Assembly: GCA_028689585.1 (NCBI GenBank)
Contig: JAQVCW010000036.1
Location: 1-35,579 of the forward strand
DNA: 35,579 bases
DNA from: Lachnospiraceae bacterium
Lineage (GTDB): Bacteria > Bacillota > Clostridia > Lachnospirales > Lachnospiraceae
Direction: 5' to 3'
Made by a program: the position numbers and the translations under genes. Each line of letters opens with the position of its first letter. Position 1 is the first letter of the stretch. Positions 1-6,390 of the stretch are shown piece by piece. Below the pieces are notes generated by a model. That model was not told where the DNA came from, did no database searches, and worked only from the letters and a program-made list of their open reading frames with translations.

Positions 1-845
1 ATTCCCATGCTGAGCGGTACCACCGCAAACATCAGCGCACCGGTCAGAAATGACCTCCCAATTTTCTTTTGGTCGATGGAGAATGCCCGTTGCCAAAAGC
101 ACTGGTCTCCAAATGGACCAGAAATCAGGCCAATTGCCGTTGGCAGTCCAAATGATAAAAGTACCTTTATACCGGTACCGTCAAATAGGCTGCCACTATC
201 TCCCGATATTCCGGTCAACCCATTCTTTAAGTTTTCCAGTCCCCCTGGCATCCCAAGAGCCCATGGAATAAATATGGCACAGGCCACAAGAAGAAATATC
301 ATCTGCACTGCATCGGTCATTACTGATGCTCTTATCCCTGATATGCGGGAATAGGAAAAAGCAACAACCGCAAGAATAATGGTTATGAAAGTAAAATCAA
401 TCCCCGTCACACCGCTTAATCTCTTACCGCCTGCAAGCAGTTGTACCGCTGTGGACAGAATTGTGAGCAGACCAAGTTGAAATCCATATACCCGTTTGAC
501 TCCTTCGCTTTTATATTCCTTCCCCATAAATCCAGACAATGTTATTCCCTCTGGCATCCTGTTTCGGATCCTCTTGGCAAACGGAATAAATAATATCAGG
601 CACAACACGTTCGGTACCAGGAACCAGAATAGTCCAGGTATACCATTTGTGTATGCCTGCTGCGCGGACGTAAAAAGAGCCGGCGCCCAGATCCATGTGG
701 CAGCTATGCTCATTGCAGAGCTCAGCGTACCCATATTCCTGTTGCCGACATAGAAATCGTCTTGTCCCGTCCCTTTTTTTGCAAGTAAAATAGTGGCACC
801 GATCATAATGACCGCATATGCCGCCAGTACAATAAATCCATTCAT
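1..845 (-). CDS. Sodium:solute symporter family protein (partial, C-terminus off window)
   Basis: The frame is open from ATG at 845 to the left edge, giving about 281 residues without a stop. The start has a GGAG ribosome site 8 bases upstream. The protein begins MNGFIVLAAYAVIMIGA (a first membrane helix), followed by the DDFYVGNRNMG segment and a TWIWAPALF stretch, then several more hydrophobic helices and a GPFGDQCFWQRAFSI segment. These match the sodium:solute symporter (SSS/SSF) family, which includes proline, pantothenate and urea type carriers with 11-13 helices in the plasma membrane. The substrate cannot be read from this half. It is transcribed leftward and probably lies outside, or at the edge of, the phage-like island to its right. 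A promoter and a terminator-like hairpin lie in its leader. Confidence 0.85.
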   Translation of the reverse strand, partial: MNGFIVLAAYAVIMIGATILLAKKGTGQDDFYVGNRNMGTLSSAMSIAATWIWAPALFTSAQQAYTNGIPGLFWFLVPNVLCLILFIPFAKRIRNRMPEGITLSGFMGKEYKSEGVKRVYGFQLGLLTILSTAVQLLAGGKRLSGVTGIDFTFITIILAVVAFSYSRISGIRASVMTDAVQMIFLLVACAIFIPWALGMPGGLENLKNGLTGISGDSGSLFDGTGIKVLLSFGLPTAIGLISGPFGDQCFWQRAFSIDQKKIGRSFLTGALMFAVVPLSMG

Positions 846-921
846 TTCTACATCTCCTTTAATTTGATATAAAGGAGCATCCCATACCGTTTCCCGTTTC
901 TCCCCTTTCTCCGGCAGAATA

Positions 922-949
922 GAAAAAACCACCAGTTTTTTACTGGTGG
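922..949 (-). terminator. Intrinsic terminator hairpin upstream of the symporter gene
   Basis: Read leftward, CCACCAGT (949-942) and ACTGGTGG (936-929) form a perfect 8-bp stem around a 5-base A loop, followed at once by a run of six T (928-923). It can end the leftward operon that stops at 1028. It also lies downstream of the promoter at 1008-980 and upstream of the symporter start, so it could act as an attenuator in the symporter leader. Confidence 0.8.
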
Positions 950-979
950 TCTGGCTTTTTTATAGAATTTTACTAGCCT

Positions 980-1008
980 ATAGTATCATATTTTGTTTTT
1001 CCGGTCAA
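980..1008 (-). promoter_or_regulatory. Sigma-A promoter for the symporter gene
   Basis: On the minus strand TTGACC (1008-1003) and TACTAT (985-980) are separated by exactly 17 bases, a near-consensus vegetative promoter. Transcription would start near 973, about 25 bases before the terminator hairpin at 949-922 and 128 bases before the symporter ATG. Confidence 0.7.
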
Positions 1009-1027
1009 GTGTAAATAACAGAATTTG

Positions 1028-1504
1028 TTATTCTCCTTTAAAATTATCAGACGGTATGTCTTCGGAAACATCAAAAAGTATTGTAGTTAGGCTGTTTCTC
1101 GCCTCTTTTATATCATCATAAATAGTCGATTTTCTCACCCTATATTTCTTAGCTATGTCCCTAATTTTTGATTTGGAATTGGAAAAATAGACAGAGTAAA
1201 TTGCATCGTACTGCCGGAAGCTCTGCATCCCCTCTTTTTTAGCAATCTCTGCATAATCTTCCACTGCTTTATCTATCCGGCATAGGATACATTCTGTGGC
1301 ACAGGATACGCTAACCATGGTCTCTATGACAGTATCCGGATCTTTATTCTGCATCAATTCGCAAAACCATTCAAATGACTCGTAGTATTCCTCTTGCATG
1401 CGTACCCGCTCCAATAGTTCTTCGTCGCATGACTGGCGAATTTCCCTGTATCGTTTGCAGAGTACTTTCATCAGGTCTTCCCTGCACCGCTCTTCTATCC
1501 TCAC
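1028..1504 (-). CDS. Phage-type sigma-factor-like transcriptional regulator (ArpU/RinA style)
   Basis: This is a 158-residue soluble protein. The start is GTG at 1504, with AGGGGG eight bases upstream. The C-terminal part contains a helix-turn-helix resembling sigma region 4 (IRDIAKKYRVRKSTIYDDIK, about residues 115-134). The rest is helical and charged. Small proteins of this layout sit at the end of early operons in Firmicute prophages and switch on late transcription (ArpU, RinA and sigma-like families). It is the last gene of the leftward run 2737-1028, and the hairpin at 949-922 ends that run. Normally terminase and structural genes would follow; here a host-type symporter follows instead, so the late region is missing. 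Family membership is inferred from the helix-turn-helix and position, not from a full match. Confidence 0.6.
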   Translation of the reverse strand: MRIEERCREDLMKVLCKRYREIRQSCDEELLERVRMQEEYYESFEWFCELMQNKDPDTVIETMVSVSCATECILCRIDKAVEDYAEIAKKEGMQSFRQYDAIYSVYFSNSKSKIRDIAKKYRVRKSTIYDDIKEARNSLTTILFDVSEDIPSDNFKGE

Positions 1505-1517
1505 GTCTGCTTCCCCC

Positions 1518-1742
1518 TTACAAATATTTTTTCCCTGTTTTGGGATCCTCCAGTTTAATCCGGTCCGCCAGTTTAAAACCAGACAGCCAGATCACTTCTT
1601 TCAATGTTTTTATCAGCACCTCTGCAGCATCTTCCCGGTTCCCCTTGTCAATCTTCCGCTTCGCCTCCTTTTCGACATTGTTTATAGCATCATGAGATGT
1701 CTTGTCCATATATCCGGACGGATTAAATAGTGTTTTATCCAT
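1518..1742 (-). CDS. Hypothetical phage-associated protein
   Basis: A 74-residue, charged, lysine-rich protein with no membrane segment or signal peptide. ATG at 1742 has GAGAGGT upstream. It ends 13 bases before the sigma-like gene and begins 4 bases after the stop of the zinc-finger-like gene upstream, so it belongs to the same leftward operon. I do not recognise a domain. Its tail ends LEDPKTGKKYL. Its place between small zinc-ribbon-like genes and the late regulator suggests an accessory phage protein. Confidence 0.6.
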   Translation of the reverse strand: MDKTLFNPSGYMDKTSHDAINNVEKEAKRKIDKGNREDAAEVLIKTLKEVIWLSGFKLADRIKLEDPKTGKKYL

Positions 1743-1746
1743 TTTA

Positions 1747-1956
1747 CTACCTCTCCCTCATCATTTCAATTATTCTGCCCTTATAGTTTTTCCATTCTTC
1801 ATCGTTCATTTCGGCGCCGATCATATGCCTTGCATCATCAAGAGCTTCCATCGTCCCGCATTCCCCGCATATCATTTCCCCTCGATGCGCCCTCGATAAT
1901 GCCGGAGCTTCCGAATACTCCTTATTGCAAACCGGGCAAATTCTTTTTGCCTGCAT
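1747..1956 (-). CDS. Small zinc-ribbon-like phage protein
   Basis: A 69-residue protein with two cysteine pairs, CPVC near residues 8-11 and CGEC near residues 30-33, the spacing expected of a single zinc ribbon. The rest is charged and helical, ending IIEMMRER. ATG at 1956 has an AGGAGG site about 8 bases upstream. The gene overlaps the end of the next upstream gene by 35 bases, which is typical of compact phage operons. The function is unknown; it probably binds zinc. Confidence 0.6.
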   Translation of the reverse strand: MQAKRICPVCNKEYSEAPALSRAHRGEMICGECGTMEALDDARHMIGAEMNDEEWKNYKGRIIEMMRER

Positions 1957-2134
1957 CTTCTGTCCCTCCTAAATAATCCATGATATCCATCTGTCCTGGC
2001 ACCTGTTCTTCTTCCGGGGCGGATGCCTGCACTTGTGTTCCGGTAATCCTGTCCCAGCATTCCGGACCATATCCGCGCTTCACGCTTTCCGGATCAGTAA
2101 GCTTTTTTCCACAGTTCTGGCATTTGTAGTACAT
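1922..2134 (-). CDS. DUF6011-like small zinc-binding phage protein
   Basis: A 70-residue protein starting MYYKCQNCGKKL, with CxxC near residues 5-8 and a second site in GYGPECW. This matches the short DUF6011-type proteins seen in phage and plasmid operons, which carry a GYGPxC motif after a zinc knuckle. I chose ATG at 2134 (AGGAG site 4-5 bases upstream). The longer frame would need a TTG at 2152 that sits inside the previous gene's stop. The tail is acidic and proline-rich (ASAPEEEQVPG). The exact role is unknown. Confidence 0.6.
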   Translation of the reverse strand: MYYKCQNCGKKLTDPESVKRGYGPECWDRITGTQVQASAPEEEQVPGQMDIMDYLGGTEDAGKKNLPGLQ

Positions 2135-2144
2135 TTTACTCCTT

Positions 2145-2483
2145 TCACGCAAGTGTCATAGGCGGCACCACTATTTCGCCTTTTATTGGGCGCCACAGGT
2201 GCAGGCAGTTATCCATAATATTTACATACTCTGATTTTGCCGGGTGAAATTGCACTACCGTTTCATCCTCTCTCCAAAAGATATCTTTAACTGCGCACAT
2301 TTCGTCCCAGTTTGGTGTACGGTTTCTGGGGCAAACCGATACATGTTCCCATCCATCCGTCATAGAAAAAATAACTGTGCAGTATTTTAATCCAGGCATA
2401 TGTATTATTCCATGTCCGCCACCCATGCCCAGTTCTTTGATTTCCATTCTCCTGTCTTCTTTAATTTCTTCAATGCTTTTCAT
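2145..2483 (-). CDS. DUF7694 domain phage protein
   Basis: A 112-residue soluble protein. The central block has the pattern GWEHVSV, then PNWDEMCAVKDIFW, then VQFHPAKSEYVN, then LHLWRP. This is the recognisable signature of DUF7694 proteins, which are common in Firmicute phages and have no known activity. ATG at 2483 overlaps the end of a 43-residue ORF upstream by 14 bases, so the two are probably translationally coupled. It is followed directly by the DUF6011-like gene. Confidence 0.7.
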   Translation of the reverse strand: MKSIEEIKEDRRMEIKELGMGGGHGIIHMPGLKYCTVIFSMTDGWEHVSVCPRNRTPNWDEMCAVKDIFWREDETVVQFHPAKSEYVNIMDNCLHLWRPIKGEIVVPPMTLA

Positions 2484-2601
2484 TTTTCCCCTCCTGCTCC
2501 GCGCTTAAACACTTCCCATCCGCCCCCATGGAAACAAATGTCCTGCTGCACCCTCCGTTTATCCAGTTCGGACAGGTTTTGTTGTTTATATCATCAGCCA
2601 T
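2470..2601 (-). CDS. Small cysteine-containing ORF upstream of the DUF7694 gene
   Basis: A 43-residue ORF starting MADDINNKTCPNWINGGC. It has three cysteines (two in CPNWINGGC and one in GKC) and ends EGKNEKH. Its stop lies 14 bases inside the next gene, the pattern of coupled phage genes. The ribosome site is weak (AAGAAAATTACAGAAA before ATG), which lowers confidence. No family is recognised. Confidence 0.45.
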   Translation of the reverse strand: MADDINNKTCPNWINGGCSRTFVSMGADGKCLSAEQEGKNEKH

Positions 2602-2629
2602 TTTCTGTAATTTTCTTGTTTTCGTTCCG

Positions 2630-2737
2630 TTACTTCTTATTTAAATACATACACCTTTTCAATTTGTAGGTATTCTTTTTCCCGCCATTATGGATAAAAC
2701 TATTCTTGGCTTTCCGTTTTTTATTTGAGCTTGCCAT
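2630..2737 (-). CDS. Small basic ORF heading the leftward phage operon
   Basis: A 35-residue, strongly lysine/arginine-rich ORF (starts MASSNKKRKAKNSF). ATG at 2737 has GGAG eight bases upstream, a good site. It is the first gene of the leftward cluster and lies just downstream of an inverted repeat (2764-2797). The basic composition would fit nucleic-acid binding, but this is inference only. Confidence 0.45.
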   Translation of the reverse strand: MASSNKKRKAKNSFIHNGGKKNTYKLKRCMYLNKK

Positions 2738-2763
2738 ATATTCAACTCCAATTTAATATTAAT

Positions 2764-2797
2764 GGAATTTAATTGGTCAGAATGACCGTGAAATTCC
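2764..2797. repeat. Inverted repeat ahead of the leftward phage operon
   Basis: GGAATTT (2764-2770) pairs with AAATTCC (2791-2797), and inside it GGTCA (2775-2779) pairs with TGACC (2783-2787). It could be an operator or a leader hairpin of the operon starting at 2737. The rest of 2738-2940 is AT-rich and non-coding. I see no convincing promoter there beyond TATAAC-like sequences. Confidence 0.5.
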
Positions 2798-2940
2798 AAG
2801 TTATAACTTCTGTGATCACACCACATTTGTATAATCTAATATTTCTATCCTGCTTATTCCTCCCACTCATCCATTAAAGTTTACTTAACCATTCACAACT
2901 CAATCTTCTCTGTCATACCTTAAAAAAAAGGAATTATATT

Positions 2941-3291
2941 ATGTATATGCAAAATTGTTGCAAAGACCAGAAACATGTTCACGAATTAACTGGCAGTACA
3001 AGGATTTTCAATGAATGCGGCGAATGCCACAATCATAGATTTTGCACTGTAACGGGAGAAGCTATCTACCACAAAGATAAACATGATCACTATCATGATG
3101 TGACATTCCGTACCGACTTTTCTGACGAACATTTCCATGAGTTTTGTGGAAAGACGTCAGATGCTATTCAAGTAGGTAACGGAAAGCACGTTCACTTCAT
3201 TAAAGATTTTACCAAAGAAGAAGATAACCACAAACATGAATTTCAGGCCGCCACACTTATTGATAGTCCGATAGACTTTAAGTGTAAATAG
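2941..3291 (+). CDS. YmaF family protein
   Basis: A 116-residue, histidine-rich soluble protein with repeated H-x-H elements (HVHE, HNHRFC, HDHYHDV, HFHEFCGKTS, HVHF, HKHEF). The H..H spacing and the GNGKHVHF segment match the YmaF family, small Firmicute proteins of unknown function that look metal-binding. An AAAGGA site precedes ATG at 2941. It is a single-gene unit on the plus strand with its own terminator (3299-3322) and opposes the leftward phage operon, so it is probably cargo rather than a phage structural or lysis gene. Confidence 0.8.
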   Translation: MYMQNCCKDQKHVHELTGSTRIFNECGECHNHRFCTVTGEAIYHKDKHDHYHDVTFRTDFSDEHFHEFCGKTSDAIQVGNGKHVHFIKDFTKEEDNHKHEFQAATLIDSPIDFKCK

Positions 3292-3298
3292 TTTTTAT

Positions 3299-3322
3299 GC
3301 CCCGGCATGAACCGGGGCTTTT
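3299..3322 (+). terminator. Terminator after the YmaF gene
   Basis: GCCCCGG (3299-3305) and CCGGGGC (3312-3318) form a 7-bp GC stem with a 6-base loop followed by TTTT, 8 bases after the YmaF stop codon. Confidence 0.85.
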
Positions 3323-3487
3323 CCATGCATACCGCTTTAATCCATATATTCACTTGTTATGCTAAATCTTATTCTATGACTATGTAAATCGCCATCTCTT
3401 CAACATTTCCATCTGGTGTTATCTGCAATACTTTTATTACATATTTTTTGTTATTCGCACATAAAATAGTGCGTAAGAGGTGATTAT

Positions 3488-3997
3488 ATGAAAAATTTAA
3501 AATGTGCTGAATTAATTGGAATTGTATTTACAATAGTTCTAGGTTTCTTGTTACACTTTGTTTATGAATGGTTAGGTTATAACCAGTTTGTTGCTTTGTT
3601 TAGTGCTGTTAATGAATCAACATGGGAGCATTTGAAACTACTGTTTTTCCCTTATATACTTTATGCAATTTTAGAATATATTTCTATTGGTAATAAATAT
3701 TCTAATTTTGTCACCGCCAAATGTATAAGTGTTATTTGCGGTTTAGTTATTATACCGGTTCTCTTTTACGCATATACCACTATAATTGGAACTAATTATT
3801 TTATTTTAGATATTTCAATATTTATCATAGCAGTTATTGTTTCTTATATAATAAGCTACAATATTTTGAAAAATACTACTCTTAAAATAAATAGCATATG
3901 TATATTAATTTTAGTTCTTATTTGCATTTCCTTTTTTCAATTTACTTTTGATCCACCAAATTATTTCCTATTTCTTGACCCTGTATCAAATTTTTAG
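3488..3997 (+). CDS. DUF6512 family membrane protein
   Basis: A 169-residue integral membrane protein with about five hydrophobic helices. The segment FSAVNESTWEHLKLLFFP (about residues 38-55) is the hallmark of DUF6512 proteins, found in many Clostridia and of unknown function. An AAGAGGTGA site precedes ATG at 3488. The gene is much more AT-rich than guaA or the lar genes and uses A/T-ending codons heavily, which suggests transfer. A small palindrome (CGCAC 3456-3460, GTGCG 3469-3473) lies just upstream. No terminator is obvious after it. Confidence 0.75.
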   Translation: MKNLKCAELIGIVFTIVLGFLLHFVYEWLGYNQFVALFSAVNESTWEHLKLLFFPYILYAILEYISIGNKYSNFVTAKCISVICGLVIIPVLFYAYTTIIGTNYFILDISIFIIAVIVSYIISYNILKNTTLKINSICILILVLICISFFQFTFDPPNYFLFLDPVSNF

Positions 3998-4085
3998 AAA
4001 ATAAACTTTAATACGCTTCGATGTACTCCTAATACACACATCGCTTTAATCAGCATATCATATACAAAAGCCATTAGGTGATCAC

Positions 4086-4250
4086 ATGAACGAATGTAAT
4101 AATGCCATTTACATAACCACAATAGCTTGCCAGCTTTTTAAATGCCTAAGCCCGGATGATCTCGCCCTGTTATCTGCAGATTTGGTTCAGCTTGGTGATA
4201 CACTTGCTGCGATGCTGGCAAGATATGAATTATGCACTGCAGATAATTAG
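4086..4250 (+). CDS. DUF6774 family small protein
   Basis: A 54-residue ORF. The pattern TIACQLFKCLSPDDLALLSA followed by LGDTLAAMLA is the conserved core of DUF6774 proteins, short predicted helical proteins common in Clostridia. ATG at 4086 has AGGTGA about 6 bases upstream. It stands alone on the plus strand between the DUF6512 gene and a convergent phage gene. The function of the family is unknown. Confidence 0.75.
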   Translation: MNECNNAIYITTIACQLFKCLSPDDLALLSADLVQLGDTLAAMLARYELCTADN

Positions 4251-4273
4251 ATTTCATTTGGCTTAAACCAATC

Positions 4274-4471
4274 TCAACTATGCACTTGAGTCAGTCCGTC
4301 CACCTGCTCTGGCGAAAGACCAGTGTCCTCATACTCCATCAGCTTCCAGAGTGCCCCATATAGTCTGTCACTGGTCTCTTTTGTCAATGTACTGCCGGCA
4401 TGAAGATCTTCCCATGCAACGCCTTTTAGACACCAATTTCCCTGTTCATCCTTCTCTGTCAGTCTCCTCAT
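4274..4471 (-). CDS. Hypothetical phage-associated protein (MRRLTEKDEQGNW family)
   Basis: A 65-residue protein beginning MRRLTEKDEQGNWCLKGV, with a mid-part KETSDRLYGALWKLMEYED. Proteins with this opening and the YEDTGL(S/N)PEQ tail recur in Firmicute prophages, usually next to regulatory genes. No activity is known. Its ATG overlaps the stop codon of a 29-residue ORF upstream (ATGA), indicating coupled translation in the leftward transcript from the XRE genes. Confidence 0.65.
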   Translation of the reverse strand: MRRLTEKDEQGNWCLKGVAWEDLHAGSTLTKETSDRLYGALWKLMEYEDTGLSPEQVDGLTQVHS

Positions 4472-4557
4472 TTCTCTAACCCCATTTCCTCTGCATCGAT
4501 CATTTCCGTATCCAGCCTTCCTATTTTCTTTATCTGCTCATATAGTTCCCGCACCAT
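4468..4557 (-). CDS. Possible 29-residue coupled ORF
   Basis: ATG at 4557 opens a short charged ORF (MVRELYEQIKKIGRL...GLEK) whose TGA overlaps the ATG of the next gene. A TTG seven codons upstream could lengthen it. There is no clear ribosome site. It may be a true small gene or the tail of a deleted larger one. The overlap with its neighbour is the main support. Confidence 0.3.
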   Translation of the reverse strand: MVRELYEQIKKIGRLDTEMIDAEEMGLEK

Positions 4558-4596
4558 CCGCGCCCAGCACAGGGGCAATAGATGCGATGTTTACAG

Positions 4597-4944
4597 CTAC
4601 TGCATTTCTTTGATATTTCCCATGTTTCGGAGTGATGAAAGAGCCCTGAGAGTAATCCGGTCGATATCAATGTTCTGTATCACCGGCATATTTTTACCAA
4701 GCGGACACATTTCCCGGCAGTAATAATTTGCCAGTTCCGGAGCCTTATAGGCCTCTGCCATCATAACCACTTCATCTGTGTGAGGTGTGCTGATGCCTGT
4801 TTCTATTCTTGCAAGCCTTGTTCGTTCAATCCCGAGTTCCTCCGATGCTCCTTCTCTGGATCCGAAGCGGTCATTGAACTGTGCTGTATTTTCCCGTGCT
4901 TTAAACCACACATTATCGGCTGCTTTGGGTGCATATATTGCCAT
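4597..4944 (-). CDS. XRE-family helix-turn-helix protein
   Basis: A 115-residue protein. The helix-turn-helix occupies about residues 25-60 (REGASEELGIERTRLARIET, then HTDEVVMMAEAY). After it comes YYCREMCPLG, a cysteine pair seen in a Firmicute prophage subgroup of XRE proteins. The C-terminal part is helical. ATG at 4944 has an AGAGAGGTCA site upstream. It lies downstream of a second small XRE gene on the same strand and opposite the plus-strand switch genes, so it probably takes part in the prophage or island regulatory circuit. Target sites are not known. Confidence 0.75.
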   Translation of the reverse strand: MAIYAPKAADNVWFKARENTAQFNDRFGSREGASEELGIERTRLARIETGISTPHTDEVVMMAEAYKAPELANYYCREMCPLGKNMPVIQNIDIDRITLRALSSLRNMGNIKEMQ

Positions 4945-4972
4945 TTCTTGACCTCTCTTTCAGTGCTATACT

Positions 4973-5182
4973 TTAGATGATGTTATCGAAGTACGGGACT
5001 TTCAAATCCAATTCCGCAGAGATACGTGCAGCCAGTTTCGGTGCAAGTATCCGTCCACTCACGATCTGTGATGTATAGGATCTTTCGACTCCGATTTCTT
5101 TAGACAGATCAGTGACTGTCATGTCGCGATCTATCAATGCTTTCCTTGCTTCCTTGCACCATGTTGGCAATTTTCTTTTCAT
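4973..5182 (-). CDS. Small XRE-family repressor-like protein
   Basis: A 69-residue protein that is almost only a helix-turn-helix domain: MTVTDLSKEIGVERSYTSQIVSG, then APKLAARISAELDLKVPYFD. This is the size of small Cro- or repressor-like proteins. I took ATG at 5182, which has AGAGAGGTGG about 5-10 bases upstream; a GTG three codons earlier is possible. It is divergent from the gene at 5286. The shared 100-bp spacer holds a strong rightward promoter and a palindrome that this protein, or the protein at 5645, could bind. Confidence 0.75.
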   Translation of the reverse strand: MKRKLPTWCKEARKALIDRDMTVTDLSKEIGVERSYTSQIVSGRILAPKLAARISAELDLKVPYFDNII

Positions 5183-5205
5183 GCCTTCCACCTCTCTTTT
5201 TGTTT

Positions 5206-5234
5206 TTGACGTTTGTTGTTTACAATTTTATTAT
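5206..5234 (+). promoter_or_regulatory. Rightward sigma-A promoter of the switch region
   Basis: TTGACG (5206-5211) and TATTAT (5229-5234) are 17 bases apart, matching a vegetative promoter. Transcription would start near 5241, at the edge of the palindrome at 5243-5265. Confidence 0.7.
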
Positions 5235-5242
5235 TTTGTTTT

Positions 5243-5265
5243 AAACTAGCAGTATCCGCTAGTTT
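5243..5265. promoter_or_regulatory. Palindromic operator at the switch promoter
   Basis: AAACTAGC (5243-5250) and GCTAGTTT (5258-5265) form a perfect 8-bp inverted repeat with a 7-base centre, placed right at the predicted start point. This is a typical operator for an XRE dimer blocking the promoter. Confidence 0.6.
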
Positions 5266-5285
5266 AATGGAAAGGAGTATCAGAT

Positions 5286-5507
5286 ATGGAAAACAGAGAT
5301 AACTGGTGCGAACAGTTAGCTTCTACTGGTCTTTCCACTTATTCAGAAAGCTACCGGAAAATAATGACTGACCTGGTGGCAAATGGTGTCCCGGCTAATT
5401 ATGCCGTATTGACCGAAACTGCCGCTGAGGCTGTGATTAAATCCGTTGCCCGGATGATTTGCGATAATAACCAGGCGATACTCGCTGAATTTGCTCAGTG
5501 CCGATAA
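5286..5507 (+). CDS. Hypothetical protein of the switch region
   Basis: A 73-residue soluble helical protein (MENRDNWCEQLASTGLSTYS...). No known domain is recognised. It has a clean AAAGGAG site 8 bases before ATG, is driven by the promoter at 5206-5234 and is followed by its own terminator (5515-5539), so it is a single-gene unit. Being the first gene opposite the small repressor makes it a candidate anti-repressor or excision factor. That is inference from position only. Confidence 0.6.
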   Translation: MENRDNWCEQLASTGLSTYSESYRKIMTDLVANGVPANYAVLTETAAEAVIKSVARMICDNNQAILAEFAQCR

Positions 5508-5514
5508 ACCTTTT

Positions 5515-5539
5515 TGCGGTTGCAGCCGCATATTTTTTT
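5515..5539 (+). terminator. Terminator after the gene at 5286-5507
   Basis: TGCGG (5515-5519) pairs with CCGCA (5526-5530), and the stem is followed by TATTTTTTT. Confidence 0.7.
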
Positions 5540-5580
5540 ACTTTGTATTAAATACTTATTGTTGACACTTTTAATAATAA

Positions 5581-5626
5581 TTCAGCAAACGCTGAATGTC
5601 AAGGATTTTTTTCAGCATTTGCTGAA
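5581..5626. promoter_or_regulatory. Twin palindromic operators upstream of the large XRE repressor
   Basis: TTCAGCAAACGCTGAA (5581-5596) and TTCAGCATTTGCTGAA (5611-5626) are two 16-bp palindromes with identical half-sites (TTCAGC/GCTGAA), their centres 30 bp apart, about three helical turns. A TTGACA box (5562-5567) lies just upstream. The ribosome site of the XRE gene follows 5 bases later. Autoregulation by the repressor encoded at 5645 is the simplest reading. Confidence 0.7.
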
Positions 5627-5644
5627 TTTCGAGGTATGTATAGT

Positions 5645-6349
5645 ATGAGTTCATTTGTGGAAAACGTAACACTAATATTAAAAAGAGAGCATATCACAAA
5701 GAATAAAATGCTACAGGACTTGGGCTTAAGCAGAAATTCCTTTGTTGACTGGAGCAAAAGGGGAACCATCCCAAGTGCAAAAGTGGTTTCAGCAATTGCT
5801 GACTATCTTGGAACCACAATTTCTGAACTGATGGGGTATTCGGAAAATGAAGAAGATCTCATTGACTTTGCGCATAAGCTTTCGTATCAATTAGCTGTAC
5901 ATACTATGTCCGTAAGCGTTTTGTCAAAGCTATTGGACGTACATGAAGATGAAATTATGGCATGGATTGTCGGAAATAGTTATACTTATACAAAATACTA
6001 TAAGCAGCTATCAGAGGCATTTTGTGTGAATTTACGCTATTGGACAAGCCCTTGCATGATTTCTCCCGGAATTGAACCGAATACGAATGAATATATGCTG
6101 ATACTGATGTATAGAGAATATCAGAGTACGGGGAAATTGAATGTCGATGCTTACGGAGGGATAGAAAATTTTTTCCCTGGCGTATTTGAAAAAACAACTC
6201 CAGTATCCAAAGCTGACCAAGACTTATTATCCTTATTTCACCAATTGCCGTACGATGTTCAGTTAGAGTTCCGGGGAGAATTAAAAGGTTACTCGAAATG
6301 TCTTGAGAAAGAAACCGTTGCAGCGGAAAATCTCAAGCAAGCAAAATAA
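5645..6349 (+). CDS. XRE-family transcriptional repressor (large)
   Basis: A 234-residue protein. The N-terminal helix-turn-helix lies at about residues 5-65 (ITKNKMLQDLGLSRNSFVDWSKR, then AKVVSAIADYLGTTISELMG), followed by a region with a second helical repeat (LAVHTMSVSVLSKLLDVHEDEIMAW) and a C-terminal helical part. No peptidase (LexA-type S/K) site is evident, so it is not a classical SOS-cleaved repressor. I chose ATG at 5645 because GAGGT lies about 9 bases upstream; ATG at 5636 would be only about 1 base from it. Twin palindromes precede it. It probably controls the island. Confidence 0.75.
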   Translation: MSSFVENVTLILKREHITKNKMLQDLGLSRNSFVDWSKRGTIPSAKVVSAIADYLGTTISELMGYSENEEDLIDFAHKLSYQLAVHTMSVSVLSKLLDVHEDEIMAWIVGNSYTYTKYYKQLSEAFCVNLRYWTSPCMISPGIEPNTNEYMLILMYREYQSTGKLNVDAYGGIENFFPGVFEKTTPVSKADQDLLSLFHQLPYDVQLEFRGELKGYSKCLEKETVAAENLKQAK

Positions 6350-6350
6350 T

Positions 6351-6374
6351 AAGCTTCGAGTGGTACCGAAGCTT
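6351..6374 (+). repeat. Hairpin between the XRE repressor and the secreted protein gene
   Basis: AAGCTTCG (6351-6358) and CGAAGCTT (6367-6374) form a perfect 8-bp stem. No T run follows; instead AGGGGG, the ribosome site of the next gene, does. It may be a weak terminator or a translation-affecting structure. Confidence 0.55.
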
Positions 6375-6390
6375 TAGGGGGAAATGAGAT

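Noticed and set aside
2736-2750. Left attachment copy of the guaA end (TATTCAACTCCAAT)
   Set aside because: It matches the guaA 3' end only with a gap and is explained by the ribosome site and start of the small ORF at 2737.
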